Shown piece by piece: positions 15,298 to 27,331 of a stretch of DNA of 64,000 nt (positions are counted from its first letter, which is position 1; the number at the start of each line of letters is the position of its first letter). Under the pieces are notes generated by a model. The model searched no databases. It saw only the letters and a list, made by a program, of their open reading frames with translations, and was not told where the DNA came from. A program made the translations under genes and the position numbers. Source of the stretch: Pardosa pseudoannulata (Eukaryota; Arthropoda; Arachnida; Araneae; Lycosidae); contig CM063504.1 in the NCBI GenBank assembly GCA_032207245.1, positions 85,289,124 through 85,353,123 on the forward strand, given 5' to 3'.

Positions 15298-15299
15298 GA

Positions 15300-16610
15300 G
15301 CGGGAGTTAGCAAATTAAGCATCTTTTCGAAGCCTCCTCTGTAGGAAGTACTTTGAAGGTAATAGTTTTTAGCTGCTGTGAACTATCAACGCAGTTGCAG
15401 AATCAATTTTTGTCATGTCTTTTTGCTAGTAGCATTAAATAATGGTCACCTCTAACAGTATTAATATGGTGGGCTTCACCTGGTTCTTTAGGTTTCTCAC
15501 TAGTTGCACAGAAATGTTACAATAATCGTAACAGCATACGTGACTCGATAATTTTTTTGCTTTTTGATCTTCTGACCAATTTTCATCGACGGAGGGCCAC
15601 TTCGTTAGCTGTTACATATGGCGTGTGCTAAAAATCATTCGTATATCTTTCCTAAATGGTAATTGTATACTCAGAACACTTTTCATGTATTGAATATATT
15701 AATTTATATAAGTATTATATTAAAAAATATACTACGCATAAAGACTGCTTGAAGCTTCGAAATAAGCGTAGTGAAAAGGGCTTCAAAAACTAAAGTAATA
15801 TGTTTCAGAAAAACTTCGAAATTGAAATCCGAGGTAAATGAGGTTAAAATATCGAGAGTCGACTTATTTTTTCTCCCGTAGAAACCTTCCTGAAGAAAAT
15901 TTGATTGAATTTCGCTAATTTTGTACTATTTTCATTGTCTTGTTACAAATCTGAGATCATTTTGAACTTATTTTATGGACAAATTTTTGAAATTTTTGTT
16001 CTAAAGAATTCATGTAAGTTACATATATTATGGGTTTTATTACTAAATCAAAATAATTGCTATCAACAGTTAAAAATTTAGCACTATATTATATGAAGAC
16101 ATTTAACCTCTAAGTAAAAATAAATTGAGTCGGAAAGATCTAAAACACCAAGCAAATAACTATATCAAGATCAGAAAGCATAATATATAAAAGTCCTGTA
16201 CAATAACAGCCTGGTTCAAAGTACTGAAGAATAACACTACAGAAAGCAATATTAAACATTTTTATCAAATATTGGAATCCTATTTTTAATGTTTCTGACA
16301 ACGGTAATATTAAATATTTTTATAAAACTATAAATAAAAGCTTTGTCTCGTCTTTGAACAGAGTTTACTACGGATATATTTTAAGCAAAAAAATATTAAC
16401 GGTGATTAATGGTAGCAGCGCATTTTTTATTTATAAGACTCGTACAAGTAAAAAAAAATCATAAAAGTCAAACTACAAAAATAAAAACTGAGCTTCTTTA
16501 CTAAATAGGTATCAGCTGGTTGAAGATTTCTCCGCATTGTACAGTAAAAATTAAAGAATTGGTCCCAAAGTTTAAATATCCTGTATATGTACATATATTA
16601 CAGACCTAGT
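15300..16610. other. Unannotated AT-rich stretch
   Basis: No gene or repeat family recognised. Confidence 0.55.
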
Positions 16611-16612
16611 TA

Positions 16613-16850
16613 TTTTTCTAAGGTACCTATTATACTGGATTAACTTCATCCTTATGTGTAGAAGAAAATTTTTTCCTACTCTAGAATATCATTTCAACGT
16701 TTCTTTTAATAATTTTTTCATTCTTCTCCATTTTTTCTAAGGTACCTATTATACTGGATTAACTTCATCCTTATGTGTAGAAGAAAATTTTTTCCTACTC
16801 TAGAATATCATTTCAACGTTTCTTTTAATAATTTTTTCATTCTTCTCCAT
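16613..16850 (+). repeat. 119-bp perfect tandem duplication
   Basis: 16613-16731 and 16732-16850 appear identical on reading, both starting TTTTTCTAAGGTACCTATTA. The identity implies a very recent event, or an assembly duplication. Confidence 0.95.
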
Positions 16851-17489
16851 GTTGCAATGATTTTTTTTCGCTTTCGACCCGAAGTAATCTTTTAAAGTAT
16901 ATATTTTTTGTTTTTGTTTTAACATACTTCACTTTGAAAAAAAAATTGATAACAGTTATTTAAGCATAAAATGTTGTCTTAAAATTTTACTTTTCTCTTT
17001 GGAAAAGGAAAAACAAAACTTGCCTTCCCTTAAGCGTATCAAAAATGTAAACAGGATTTATCTTCTGTATTCTTAGGTTTTTATCCTTGATAGATTTCAA
17101 AACCTTCCGTGCAGTAGTTTTGGGAATAATGTATTCACAACATAAAGAAAATTCAGACAAGTTTTGACTGCAACATTTATTTTGACAACGTCTCTCTCAA
17201 AACAAATAAATCTAAAGGAACACATAAAGAACAATTTTATTCTCCTTTGTTACTATCAGTCTAGTTTCTGGAAACCGTTAATGGTGAACATCCATCCAGC
17301 AGCGCTGTATGGGCCCCTTTGGCAACATAAAATTCGCAGCAATCATCAAATGACGGCGAAAGTACTTTTCCGAGGTTCCTTCATTCGGTATCTTTCTACT
17401 GTAACCATCGTTTCTCAGAATCTTGGCAATTTTCTCTCCGCCATCATCATCGAGTTGAGATAAGAGAGGCCTGTCTTTGATTTACTTTA

Positions 17490-18690
17490 TGATCTGCTAG
17501 TTGTCTTGTCAGTAATTTCCGAATCCTTAACGTCAAATTGTAGATATTCGTACGGAAAAGGGTGAATAAGGATAGAAAGATAATATAAAGATCTATTTTT
17601 CTTCTCTCTCTCACTCTCTATCTTTTTTTTTTCTCTTCTTTTTTCTAGTATAATACTATAGTTTTGAATAAAGAAAAATGTATAACAGTGTTTAAGTTAT
17701 ATAACCAAGAAAGATGAGTTATACTTTAAAAATACTTAACAGTCTCTCTTATCTACTATTAATAAAAAAAATTAGGTTAAGTTCTATTTATAAAACAATA
17801 TATCGTCGACATACAAGCAAAACTGACCAAATCAAAATGTGTTTTAAATGAGTATTACAATTTTTCTTCATTAATGAGTAATAAAATTTTTCTTCTAGTC
17901 AACAATACCAAAAATACTTCACTTTTTTTTTAATGTAAAATTTGGCTTAAGCACTTTGGTCAGATATTTCAAATTATGCGATTTCCTTGATGATAGATAT
18001 GCATTGTTATTTTTTTTTCAACCCAAAAGTCAAATTGTAGATTTTTATAGGAAAAATAAAAACCAAGATAAACAGATGGTTTTGTGAACTGAATTTTCAT
18101 CCGTACCAGTAAAATACTGTTATTCTGAATAAGGAAAAAAGGAGAAATACTGTTTTATCAATCGAGGAAGTCAAATAGATGACTTAATGGGAAGTTTTAT
18201 TTTCTTGCAAACGATATATGTTTGTTTTGGGGCTGCATTGTAGTATTTTTCAGCTCCGAAGTCAAGTTGTATATTTTTGTAGAAAAATTAAAATGACTTA
18301 ATGGGAAGTTTTATTTGTTTGCCGACGATATACGTTTGTTGTTGGACTGCATTGTTATATTTTTCAGCTTCGAAGTGAAATTGTAGATTTTTGTAGGAAA
18401 ATTGAAAGATCAAAAAAGATTACGTAGGGATCGGAATTTTCGTTCATTCCAGTATAAAACTATAACTTTTAATACAGAAAAATTTGAACTAGTGATTTCT
18501 TCAGTGCAGATGAGAAAAATTAAGTAGATGAAATGTATCAGTTAAATATTAAAATATACTTAATGACATTTTCAATCTGCTATTAATTGTGAAAAGCTAA
18601 GATTAAGTTCTTCTGAAAAATATATATCTGTATGCTCTTGGATAACATTGTATTTATTATGACTCAGAAGTGAAATTTTTGTAATAAAGG
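17490..18690 (+). repeat. Degenerate tandem-like repeat block
   Basis: A motif of the form AAGTCAAATTGTAGATTTTT followed by GTAGGAAAA recurs near 17531, 18026, 18260, 18371 and 18668. The copies near 18182 and 18293 share GACTTAATGGGAAGTTTTAT at a 111-bp spacing. Spacing elsewhere is irregular, suggesting repeated duplication with deletions. A CT-rich run sits near 17600. Confidence 0.7.
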
Positions 18691-18752
18691 ATTATTTATT
18701 TGCTTTCCCTGCCTTTTACTTGTATATGCAAGATGTGAAAACACAAAGCATA

Positions 18753-19329
18753 CAGGGTGTTTCAAAAATGACTGGTATATTTGAAACCTCCCTAAAAACT
18801 AAACGGAGAGTAATAGAAATACACAGTTTTATTGCAATATACTTGGGACAATAGTAAATTTTCAGGCAGACAAACTTTCAAAATTAGTTATAATATTCCA
18901 CAACAGATGGCGCTGCAGTCTGGAAAAATCTAAACTACGATATTTGTCTGTGGTTGGTGGATCTATGGACTCCTAAAAGACCAGGTGTACCGCCACTATC
19001 CAAAAACAATTGAATATCTGCAGCAGTACATCTGTTCTGCAGGTGAAGCCATCCCGCCCGAGACGTTTACGCGGATGTCTGATAATTTCGTTCTGAGAAT
19101 ACGCCATATTATTGCTGGGCCTGGTAGATATCTGGAAAATATCGTAGTTTAGATTTTTTCCAGACTGCAGCGCCATCTGTTGTGGTACATTGTAACTAAT
19201 TTTGAAAGTTTGTCTGCCTGAAAATTTACTATTGTCTCAAGCATATTGCAATAAACTGTGTATTTCTATCACTGTCCGTTTAGTTTTTATTGATTTTTCA
19301 AATATACCGGTCATTTTTGAAACACCCTG
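18753..19329. mobile_element. Deletion-derived Tc1/mariner-IS630-type element with about 193-bp TIRs
   Basis: CAGGGTGTTTCAAAAATGAC (18753) is mirrored by GTCATTTTTGAAACACCCTG (ends 19329). The arms, about 18753-18946 and 19137-19329, stay complementary throughout, including AACAGATGGCGCTGCAGTCTGG. The central about 190 bp holds the end of a transposase. Loss of most of the gene makes it non-autonomous. A clean TA duplication is not visible at both ends. Confidence 0.9.
18958..19152 (+). pseudogene. Transposase C-terminal fragment
   Basis: An open stretch of about 64 codons to a TAG at 19150-19152. It reads WIYGLLKDQVYRHYPKTIEY, then the AIPPETFTRMSDNFVLRIRH block and a GRYLENIV end. This matches the usual C-terminal layout of IS630/mariner-like transposases: a hydrophobic W-G-LKD-VY stretch after the last catalytic residue, a helical region and a final G-x-hLE motif. 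The catalytic DDE core and N-terminal helix-turn-helix are absent. The stop codon lies within the right inverted repeat. Confidence 0.8.
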
Positions 19330-20875
19330 AAATAGATTTAATACGATACCCACAAAGTTAACCTGCAAATTCTGCGAATGCATTGGTACACAACTGTTGT
19401 GGTACAGTCTAGCTGACCACTTGTGTAAAAATAAGAATAAACTATCGGGCATTTTTTAATTTAATTAAATTTTATCTAACTTACATTATTTCTTGGCTCA
19501 TTAGTAAAACTGAATTAACGTAAAGAAAATTTGAATTTTTTAAGTTTTATTCTTTAGAAAAATATGGATAACTATTTTTTAAATAAATGTGCAATCAATT
19601 ACTTTAGGAATAAAGAGAAAATAATTTGAAAATCAGAAATATTTGAAACTGGTCAGCAGCAAGGTGAACAAAAAGATATGTAATGTTCAAATTTTAAAAC
19701 AATTATTACTACGTAAATATTCAAAATTCAAAGTACGTTTTAGCAGAAGTGAATATAAATATTTCTTGTATATTCATGGAAAGCTAATTATGGGTCTATA
19801 CCACATTCTATTTTATGCCTGTTTTTTTTAGTTATACTTATTATTTTTTTTATTTTTTAAGAGTGTGCTTAGGATTTTCATGGATCTAATTTTCTTCAGG
19901 TTTCTCAAAGTATTTTTTTTTATTATTCACCCGAATCTATAACTCTTTTAAATTTCAAAAATTTCTCTATGCAGACCGCCTGACATAAACTCATTTGAAA
20001 TGAAAGATCATTTCAGTTGCTTCACTTATATTAGAATTAATCGTATATTTGTATCTTAAGTCTCCAGAAATAACTGGTCTAAAACATAATCATTTACAGA
20101 ACAAATATACTAAAATCAAATGTTCTCTTTGAATTTCAATAATTCCGCAACTGCTGTGAGGCAGTCTTCAAGATTCCCGAATCTTAAAAAGACAAGTTTA
20201 AATGATCGCTTTAGGCATGAAACTTGGTTAGTGACCTTGGGAACACAATGCAGAAAGATATACAAAAAAGTTCATGGGTATTTATGATTTTGAGAGGAAG
20301 AAATATGTTTAGAGATGACGGTCATAGTGTCTGTCAGACCGCGAAAATTCAGTGAAAGTTTAAATCTACGGTTCTAAAACATGGCACGGTATCTTGTTTT
20401 GATTTCCATAGAAAAATGAAAAAAACAAGCTCAATTATTTTAAATTTGGAACTAATTTTCCTCTGATCGGGATACTATATTTATTCATAATATAGAGATT
20501 GCAAAGATGCGCGAGTCACCGATTTCACCCATGGATTTCTGACATGAGTACTTCGGTAGATGTGTAATAAAAGCTAAACCATCAATTTTATGAATTCTAT
20601 ATTACCAACCAACGTAAGAATTTTCCTTACTCCTTCTTGTAAACTTGTTATGTAGAATTAATTTAAGCTGCAATATTTATTTAAAACTAAAAATGACACA
20701 GATAATAATTTAAATGTGGACAGATAATATTTTAAATGTTTTGTCAAAATAAAGCTTTTTAAAGAACAGAAAAGCTTTGTTTTAGTCACGACTGCCCATC
20801 TAATTCATCATTTAATTCTGTATTTAGTTTTTGTCCAGTTTTAATATTGAATATAAATTAACCGCGGTAATTCAG
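19330..20875. other. Unannotated stretch
   Basis: No gene or classified repeat seen. Short frames at 19237-19452 (partly in the TIR) and 19643-19831 have no motif. Confidence 0.55.
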
Positions 20876-21083
20876 TCACCAAAAGCAGCGATCTCGTAAA
20901 AGATTCTCCATGTTCGTTAAAGATGACTGGGGCACATGAAATATGTTCGTGGTCACAATGTTCTCCAAGTTTTCAAACGATACTTCTAGGGGTGGCGGCC
21001 AAGCCTGGGGACTTTTGCTAGTCCCTACTTCTAAGGACCCAGAGGGTTTAATGTCACTGGCGTCCGTATTATACCTTAAGCTG
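20876..21083 (+). repeat. SINE2 body, copy 1 (no tRNA head)
   Basis: Contains AAATATGTTCGTGGTCACAA, TGTTC.CCAAGTT and a GTCCCTRCTTC segment also found, inverted, at 33700-33840. The tRNA-like head seen at 33.9 kb is absent. Its downstream end abuts the CCCAGA-type element at 21084. Open frames crossing this junction (20876-21274 and 20943-21131) are not genes. Confidence 0.75.
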
Positions 21084-21369
21084 CACGTGATAGCTTGCAT
21101 ACGTGCAGCAAGTTTGATTTTTTCTGGATAATATCTTGTCATAACAAATTTGACGCTACAAACTTTCAGCAATGATCTGCAAATAAAAAAACCACTCCTT
21201 TGCAACGCTATTTTGTTGCAACTGTGACAACCTGAGCAAGCAAAATTCTTAGAGTCGCTGCAGTCTTGTTTCAAACTTGCAGACTTGTCATGCTGAACTT
21301 GCTACAAATTTGCAGGCTTGCAAAGCAAGACTGCTGCAAGTTTGTTGCAAACTAAATTTGCTATCTGGG
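21084..21369 (+). mobile_element. CCCAGA-ended element D, copy 1
   Basis: Shares with 23089-23819 the blocks AATATCTTGTCATAACAAAT, CACTCCTTTGCAACGCTATT and CAGTCTTGTTTCAAACTTGC, and the terminal TTGCTATCTGGG. It is rich in near-palindromic TTGCAGCAAG units. The left terminus is lost at the SINE2 junction. Superfamily unknown; no ORF of note. Confidence 0.75.
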
Positions 21370-21504
21370 TCGGGTGATGTTAAATGGGTAACAGCTTCAC
21401 AACCTTGTATTGGTATAAATGCATGTAGTGTCTGCATTGCCAGCTTCGTTAGGAAGAAAAATGTTGAATATAAATCATAAATAATTTAAATATTAGACAC
21501 ACTC

Positions 21505-21516
21505 CGACACACACAA

Positions 21517-21570
<54 letters not shown>

Positions 21571-21951
21571 AGACTGACTTCTCGATGGCTGGTTGCAGTC
21601 ATGGCCATAAAACTGATACCGTTTCAGCTAAAGACCTTTATTAAGATAACGTTTAAGGATGGATTACCACTTCATCATAGGACAAACTGAAGCAGCTAGC
21701 ATAAAGTTCTATTTACAAGACCATTAACACCTAGGTCAACATCTGTGGGAAAATATCTATAGGAAAAATCTGTCTGTTAGCGTGTATCTCCTTTTTATTT
21801 GGAAATTTCTAAATTGTCCGCTAGGGCCATGTAGGTTTATAATTGGCCATTCTCTGAGTAAATGTAAGTGGTCAATTTAGGTTAGGGGTTAAAAAAATGG
21901 AAATAAATTTTTTATTGATTCAAGTTTTGAAAACCCCTGAGAATTTTCCTT

Positions 21952-22014
<63 letters not shown>
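21505..22014. repeat. Two (TA)n(TG)n compound microsatellites
   Basis: TA then TG at about 21516-21566, and again at about 21956-22014. The sequence between is not recognised. Confidence 0.95.
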
Positions 22015-22015
<1 letters not shown>

Positions 22016-23088
22016 CATGTCGTGATCCAGAGTTACGGAGAATGGAAAATGGTCTTCTTGATAATAATAAGTTTTTTAAGCCATCATTAAATTAAAACTT
22101 GCGCCATTTTCACTTTTCCGTCGAAGACACGCGTAGAGTGTTGTTGACAGCTCCATATCCACGCGCTCACTGAAACTTATCTGTTTGCAAGCTCATCAAA
22201 TTCTTTCAAAATGCTTCCGTCTGACCGGATGATCCTAAAAGCTTACGCGAGCTTGGGTCATTTTCATTTATTTTATTATTATAAAAGAGTTCCCTTTTTA
22301 AAATCGTTTTTAACTCACGTAATTTCCAACTACCCCTTTTTTAGACCTGACGTATATGTATATGTACATATAGCTGTATTAATTATGCTTAATTATTCCT
22401 ACTTTAAAAACTGGTATCTATTTATATTTTTGCATCGGACATTTTATCCTACAATTTGAGAAAACATTAAAAATTAATTAACTAAGCATGCTGTAAAGAT
22501 AAACTAAACATGAGAATAAAAATCCACAAACAGAACTCTTTCCCATATCGAGTGTACATTTAATGAACTCATATTCTCGGACTTTGCTACATCTTCTTTT
22601 ACCGTCTGAGGGTAAATTAGTAGAAATATATAACGAGAATAAAATTCACTGCATTTTTAGAAAAAAGCCACATTAACATGATATATGAGTATAGAGTTCA
22701 AGGGTAATACATTCGGGAAAATGTTAAAGCACTACGGCCTGTCGGATTACTTCTACCCCAGCTAATTAAGGCTGTAATTTTACACTCTCATTTTCATTGC
22801 ATCTCAGTCAGGCGTAATCATATTTATTTATTCACAAGCTTATTCTTCTAGTCTTTACACTACAAAATATTTACAGCAGACAAAACATAAATTATTGATC
22901 TTTATTACTCATGTCTTTACACTTTTCACAAGATTACCATGTTATATATTACGTGTTATATGTTATTATTTTACTTGTTCATGTATCAAACAAATAAATA
23001 AATTTCCTTCAGGATGATAAAAATGGGAACTGGATATAAAGTATTCTATGCTTTGATTGGGATAGTCAGAGTCATAACTAGGTCCTTT
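22015..23088. other. Unannotated stretch
   Basis: No gene or repeat family recognised. A frame at 22211-22459 is hydrophobic and Phe/Tyr-rich, as expected from AT-rich noise. Confidence 0.5.
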
Positions 23089-23819
23089 CCCAGACAGCAT
23101 GCATACTTGCAGAAAGTTGGATTTTTTTCTGGGTAATATCTTGTCATAACAAATTTGACGCGACAAACTTGCAGCAAAGTTTTTGCAAGCTAGATGGAAC
23201 ATAAAGCAACCACTCCTTTGCAACGCTATTTTGCTGCAAGACTGTGGCAACATTGTCGTGACAACCTTGAAGCAAACGAATATTCTTAGACTTGTTGCAG
23301 TCTTGTTTCAAACTTGCAGACTCGTCATGCTGAACTTGCTGCGAGTTTGCAGGCTTGCAAAAGCAAGACTGCTTAAGTGTTCCTTCCAGCAGCCATGATG
23401 CGACAGCAATTTCTTAATATTTTTTGTAAACTGTGTTTATTTTGTAACCATGAAGCGTAGCGCTATCTGTAAATATATGTAATACAAAAGTGTTCGCTGA
23501 GAGCGAGGGAATTAAATTGGCCATATATTCTGTTTTTTTTTGTTTTTTTTGTGGTTTTCTTTAAAGTGGATGGTTTGGACGACGTTGGAGTGAGAATAGT
23601 CAAAGTCATTGTAAGTAAATGCTTTATTCTTTTTAATCATAAATCTTATTGGGTTGTCATTTTCCCAACACTGATCCAATCCATATTCATTCAATTATAT
23701 TTCATTGTGTTTCAGTATTTCGGTATCCCCCTCATTCACATTATTTTTTTTTATTATCCATTCCACTAAGTCTTATCATCTCACAGTAAGTTTGCTGCAA
23801 ACTAAACTTGCTATCTGGG
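23089..23819 (+). mobile_element. CCCAGA-ended element D, copy 2, interrupted
   Basis: Left end CCCAGACAGCATGC, right end GCTATCTGGG: a short terminal inverted repeat with CCCAGAYAGC at both ends. The part up to about 23371 aligns with copy 1. The alignment stops at GACTGCT and resumes at AAGTTTGCTGCAAACTAAAC near 23788. About 415 bp (23372-23787) therefore looks inserted, with a possible 5-bp TAAGT duplication at its edges. Confidence 0.75.
23372..23787. mobile_element. Insertion of about 415 bp inside element D
   Basis: Absent from copy 1 at the equivalent point. It contains a T-rich run, a GTAAGT and a TTTCAG. No inverted termini or ORF that I can assign. The short open frame at 23551-23769 is hydrophobic and unsupported. 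Confidence 0.5.
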
Positions 23820-24239
23820 TTAGAGCCCGTGGCAAAATGTCTAGTTTGCGCCTCTACCTTCTAATATAGCGAGAAAATATATAAACATGTTTTTTATATC
23901 ATATATTCAGAATGGATTCAAAATATTTTGTTGATTCTTAAAATATGCCTAGCATATTAATTTGTAATTTTACCTTATTAATATTTAAAGATATTTTTGA
24001 ACATTTTGGGGATATTATTTTGCTGATAAACTGAATAGTTTATTTGATTGGAATAATTTTATTTGGACGTTAAATTTTAATAAAAAATTGGCGAATTTCT
24101 AATTTTAAATAAATTTAGTTTAATAACTTTAATAAATTCAAAATTTAAAACGAATACCCGAATTTATATTAAAGCATATTAGGCGTGTTTAGTATACATT
24201 TTGTAAGAATCTATAACAAGTTAAGGCTCTAGAAGCATT

Positions 24240-24580
24240 TTAACCCCTTAACGCGCAAGCGTTCGAGTTAACTCGAGCATTCTAAACTGGCCAAACTGTG
24301 CACACTCGAGATAATTCGAGCGGCGTTGTACTTTATGTTGCTATAATTTTTCACACTCGAATGCAATCGAGAATTGAAAATAACAATGTGAAAGAAAAAA
24401 CAATCATTTTATTGATATTTATCATTTACATGGGATTGTAAGCTATAGCACTTACTTATTCAAGTATAAAATATATTTTTTTTTCTAAATTCAACTTTCT
24501 AAATTGCATTTTTTACATTGAAAAAAAAACGATTTTTTTTGGGCCGGCCTTTTAAGAGAAACTGTGCACTAAGGGGTTAA
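24240..24580. mobile_element. TTAA-flanked non-autonomous element, family 3 (piggyBac-like)
   Basis: TTAA at 24240-24243 and 24577-24580. Inverted termini are CCCCTTAACGCGCA on the left and CCCCTTAGTGCACA as the reverse complement of the right. Subterminal palindromes are TCGAGTTAACTCGA (24263-24276), CTCGAGATAATTCGAG (24305-24320) and CTCGAATGCAATCGAG (24356-24371). No coding region. Class inferred from the target site and termini. Confidence 0.8.
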
Positions 24581-25140
24581 AAATAAAGAAAATTCATAAA
24601 AAAATAATTTTTAAACACATTGGATTTTATAATTAAAAAAATTTCAACTTTTCCTTATTTCTACTCTTGGCGAATCGTCCAATTTCGGACCCCATTTTCC
24701 TCCCGGTGTGGTGCCTCTTATTATTAAGATTTATTCGCCCATGGCAAATGCCACCTTTACCACGCCCCAGTTATTTCCCTGATGACAATTTTTCTTAAAC
24801 CTCTTGCTTATCTGATACTCATATGATATTTCTAATTTAAGTAATTAAAAATAATTTAAAATACATTTTCAATATACTTTCCGTTAACACTTTTTTTCTT
24901 TTGGTACAGATATATGCGCGTGATAGTCAAATAAACACTTTCTTTACTTCTCCATTCTGTTAGTAATGCTAGAAGTAAATAGTGAAATTTTATTTCAATT
25001 TTACATCTATCATACTCTAAAGTTATCCTTCTTTCTTTCTGGTATACAGTTTTGTATGTACTATAAGGAATTACAACTATTAAGAATAATTAGAATATAA
25101 AGAACTACAATTTCTACTTCTCGCGAAGATGTCTATTTTG
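24581..25140. other. Unannotated stretch
   Basis: Nothing recognised in this interval between the TTAA element and the gypsy LTR candidate. Confidence 0.5.
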
Positions 25141-25473
25141 TTTTTGATTAGTATTGTGAAAGGAAAGTAGTTGCACCGCTCTGTGATGAGCTGATGTAAA
25201 ATTTTAAATTTGTGATTTATTGAGGTTCACTCCATTAGGTGGCGTTTTTGTCATGTTCCACGAGAAAGAAAAAGAAATTCGTATATGAGAATTGGCACCT
25301 GTGGGAGATGGTGTCCCAAACTGTAACAGTCAAAATGATTATAAATGTGTATTAATTAAAAGAATGGTTATCAAGAGAAGTATTTTGTGTGTCATTCATC
25401 ATGATTAATTAAAGTATCTTAAAATGAATTGTGGAGTCTTATGTCCGACTGGTGTGTGTTTTGCTGGTCAACA
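25141..25473 (-). repeat. Possible 3' LTR of the gypsy relic
   Basis: Just past the end of the integrase frame on the minus strand, a short purine-rich stretch is followed by TGTTGACC at 25473, resembling a polypurine tract and LTR start. An AATAAA follows further along (about 25217-25222). No second LTR copy is visible in the window, so the LTR and its far end are inferred. Confidence 0.35.
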
Positions 25474-26550
25474 CCTCTAAAAGGGAATAAAAGGAATAGT
25501 CAATTCATGGCAGTATCCATACGGTAAATTTTTTAAACACGTGGGCTTCGAACATTTATTTCTAATTACAAATAAATGAAATTTTTGTCTTGAAGCATGT
25601 TCAAGATGAGTAACAATCTTAATATTACAACAGCAAACTACATTGCTACCTGTTGTGTATTTAAAATATATTAACTTGTAAATTATGTATTCATTTTGTG
25701 GTACATTGACTGTATCCTGACTAACAGACCTTTGCCCACTATTCCAGTCAGTATATGCCATATCTCCCTTTTCAATGTTAGTTGTCTGCGTAGCAATGCT
25801 ATCATCAAAGCGCTCTTGAAAATAATTTTTTCGAAGTCTCAAATGAAATGAATTTCGCCTCAATATATTACCTCTTACAGATTTTACTAAATAAGATCTG
25901 GGGTCTTACATTATTTTATGATTTGGGCTGGCTCCCATTTATTACCAGACCATATAAGGACACTCTCCCCTTCACTAAAGTCTGCCCTTTTCCTAGCTTG
26001 CAAATCATAATATTTTTTACTCTTAGCTCTTTTTAATTCTAACTCCTCTTTAAAATTTCTAACTATTTCTGGTTGCAACACAGAACTTGTCGTGGGTGAT
26101 TTTGTACGCACACACCTACTCATAAGTATTTGAGCAGGAGAAAGATTCATTTCACTTATTGGTGTATTTCTGTGCTTCATTTATCATATCTGTTTCAATG
26201 CCTGATTTACGGAGAATGCCTTTAGCAATAACCACCATTTTCTCAGCAAATCCATTGGATTTAGGATAATTTGGACTACTATTTATAATTTCAAACCCCC
26301 ATTCTCTGGCAAATTTATTCATTTTAACACTAGCAAAAGGCATGTTGTCACAAATTAATACTTTTGGTATACCATGAGAGGAAAAAAAAAGCCTTAAGTT
26401 TTGATATTATTTAATCAGATGTTTTATTTGATATTTTTAATATCTCTAACCATTTTGATAAGTAGCAGCCAATGATAAGGAAACTATTATCCCCAAGCTC
26501 GAAAATATCCACTCATTTTTTCGAATGGTAAATTTGGCAGTTCATGATGT
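25474..26550 (-). pseudogene. Ty3/gypsy integrase relic (pol C-terminus)
   Basis: In several broken minus-strand frames the order of motifs is that of a retroviral-type integrase core and C-terminus. A VDIFELGD block holds the first catalytic Asp, HGIPKVLICDN the second, and NYPKSNGFAEK the catalytic Glu. RNTPISEMNLSPAQIL follows, then a basic region and a GxxVLIWSGNKWEPAQII chromodomain-proximal segment, ending near RRNSFHLR. A stop after the KTSD segment and at least three frame changes disable it. Protease, reverse transcriptase and RNase H are not upstream. The last part continues open to 25477 with a Cys-containing tail of unknown role. Confidence 0.85.
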
Positions 26551-26603
26551 ATTCAGATAATTTGTATTAGAACTGCATCTGCAAATTGTTATGTTTTACC
26601 AAA

Positions 26604-26626
26604 TATATATATATATATATATATAA
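26604..26626. repeat. (TA)n microsatellite
   Basis: About 11 TA units beside the integrase relic. Confidence 0.9.
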
Positions 26627-26659
26627 TATACAAGTTAATATATTTTAAATACACAACAC

Positions 26660-27331
26660 TACCTTTTAAGTGTGGTTTAAAAAGCCAATGCCAGTGCGAA
26701 ATTCGAGATTGCTCATTTAGTTCTCCGCATGCCAGTAGTAAAATTCAGGTCCGTCTAATTCGATCTTTATATCACAAAGTGAGAATTACCTATGCCAGGA
26801 CAACTGTATTATCCAATGATTTTTTTGTACAATATAGCAAAACAATAAAATAGATAAATAATATAACAGAAAAAATGAACATATTATTATAAATTATTAA
26901 AATAAAGGCTATATATTTTTATACATTTTAAAATCAAATCTGAAAAAAAAACTTGCACGTAGGCATTTGACCCGATATTCCAGCTTTACTTCAACAAATA
27001 ATGTTGGGGATACATTTCATGTAATAAATATATTTCTAAGTAGTTTATCAATATTTTTACTGTTTATTTTAAGCCAAAAACTGTTCAATAAAAAAAATTT
27101 TCCAATTAATTTCTATGCATTTGAAAATTATTATCGTAACACAGGACAAAAAAGAATCTGAAATATTTTAAGGAACTAAAAATATTATTTAATTAAGGAA
27201 TTTGTTTTTTCAAGATTTGCTCATTTAAAAACTTTTTTCATAAAGTTATTTTAAAATGCATTTGTATATTCATACTCTAAAAGGTACTTTCTGCTACTGT
27301 ACTGTTGTAAACTCATGCTGCAAGTAAATGT
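26660..27331. other. Unannotated stretch before tRNA-Val
   Basis: AT-rich, no gene recognised. The open frame at 26967-27161 has no motif. Confidence 0.5.

Noticed and set aside
17164..17463. 99-codon plus-strand frame as a gene
   Set aside because: No recognisable motif, AT-driven composition, and the opposite strand is broken; insufficient support.
18973..19176. 67-codon minus-strand frame
   Set aside because: Antisense shadow of the transposase C-terminal fragment and inverted repeat; the plus-strand reading has the recognisable motifs.
20876..21274. 132-codon minus-strand frame as a gene
   Set aside because: It crosses the junction of SINE2 and element D, both repeated elsewhere in the window.
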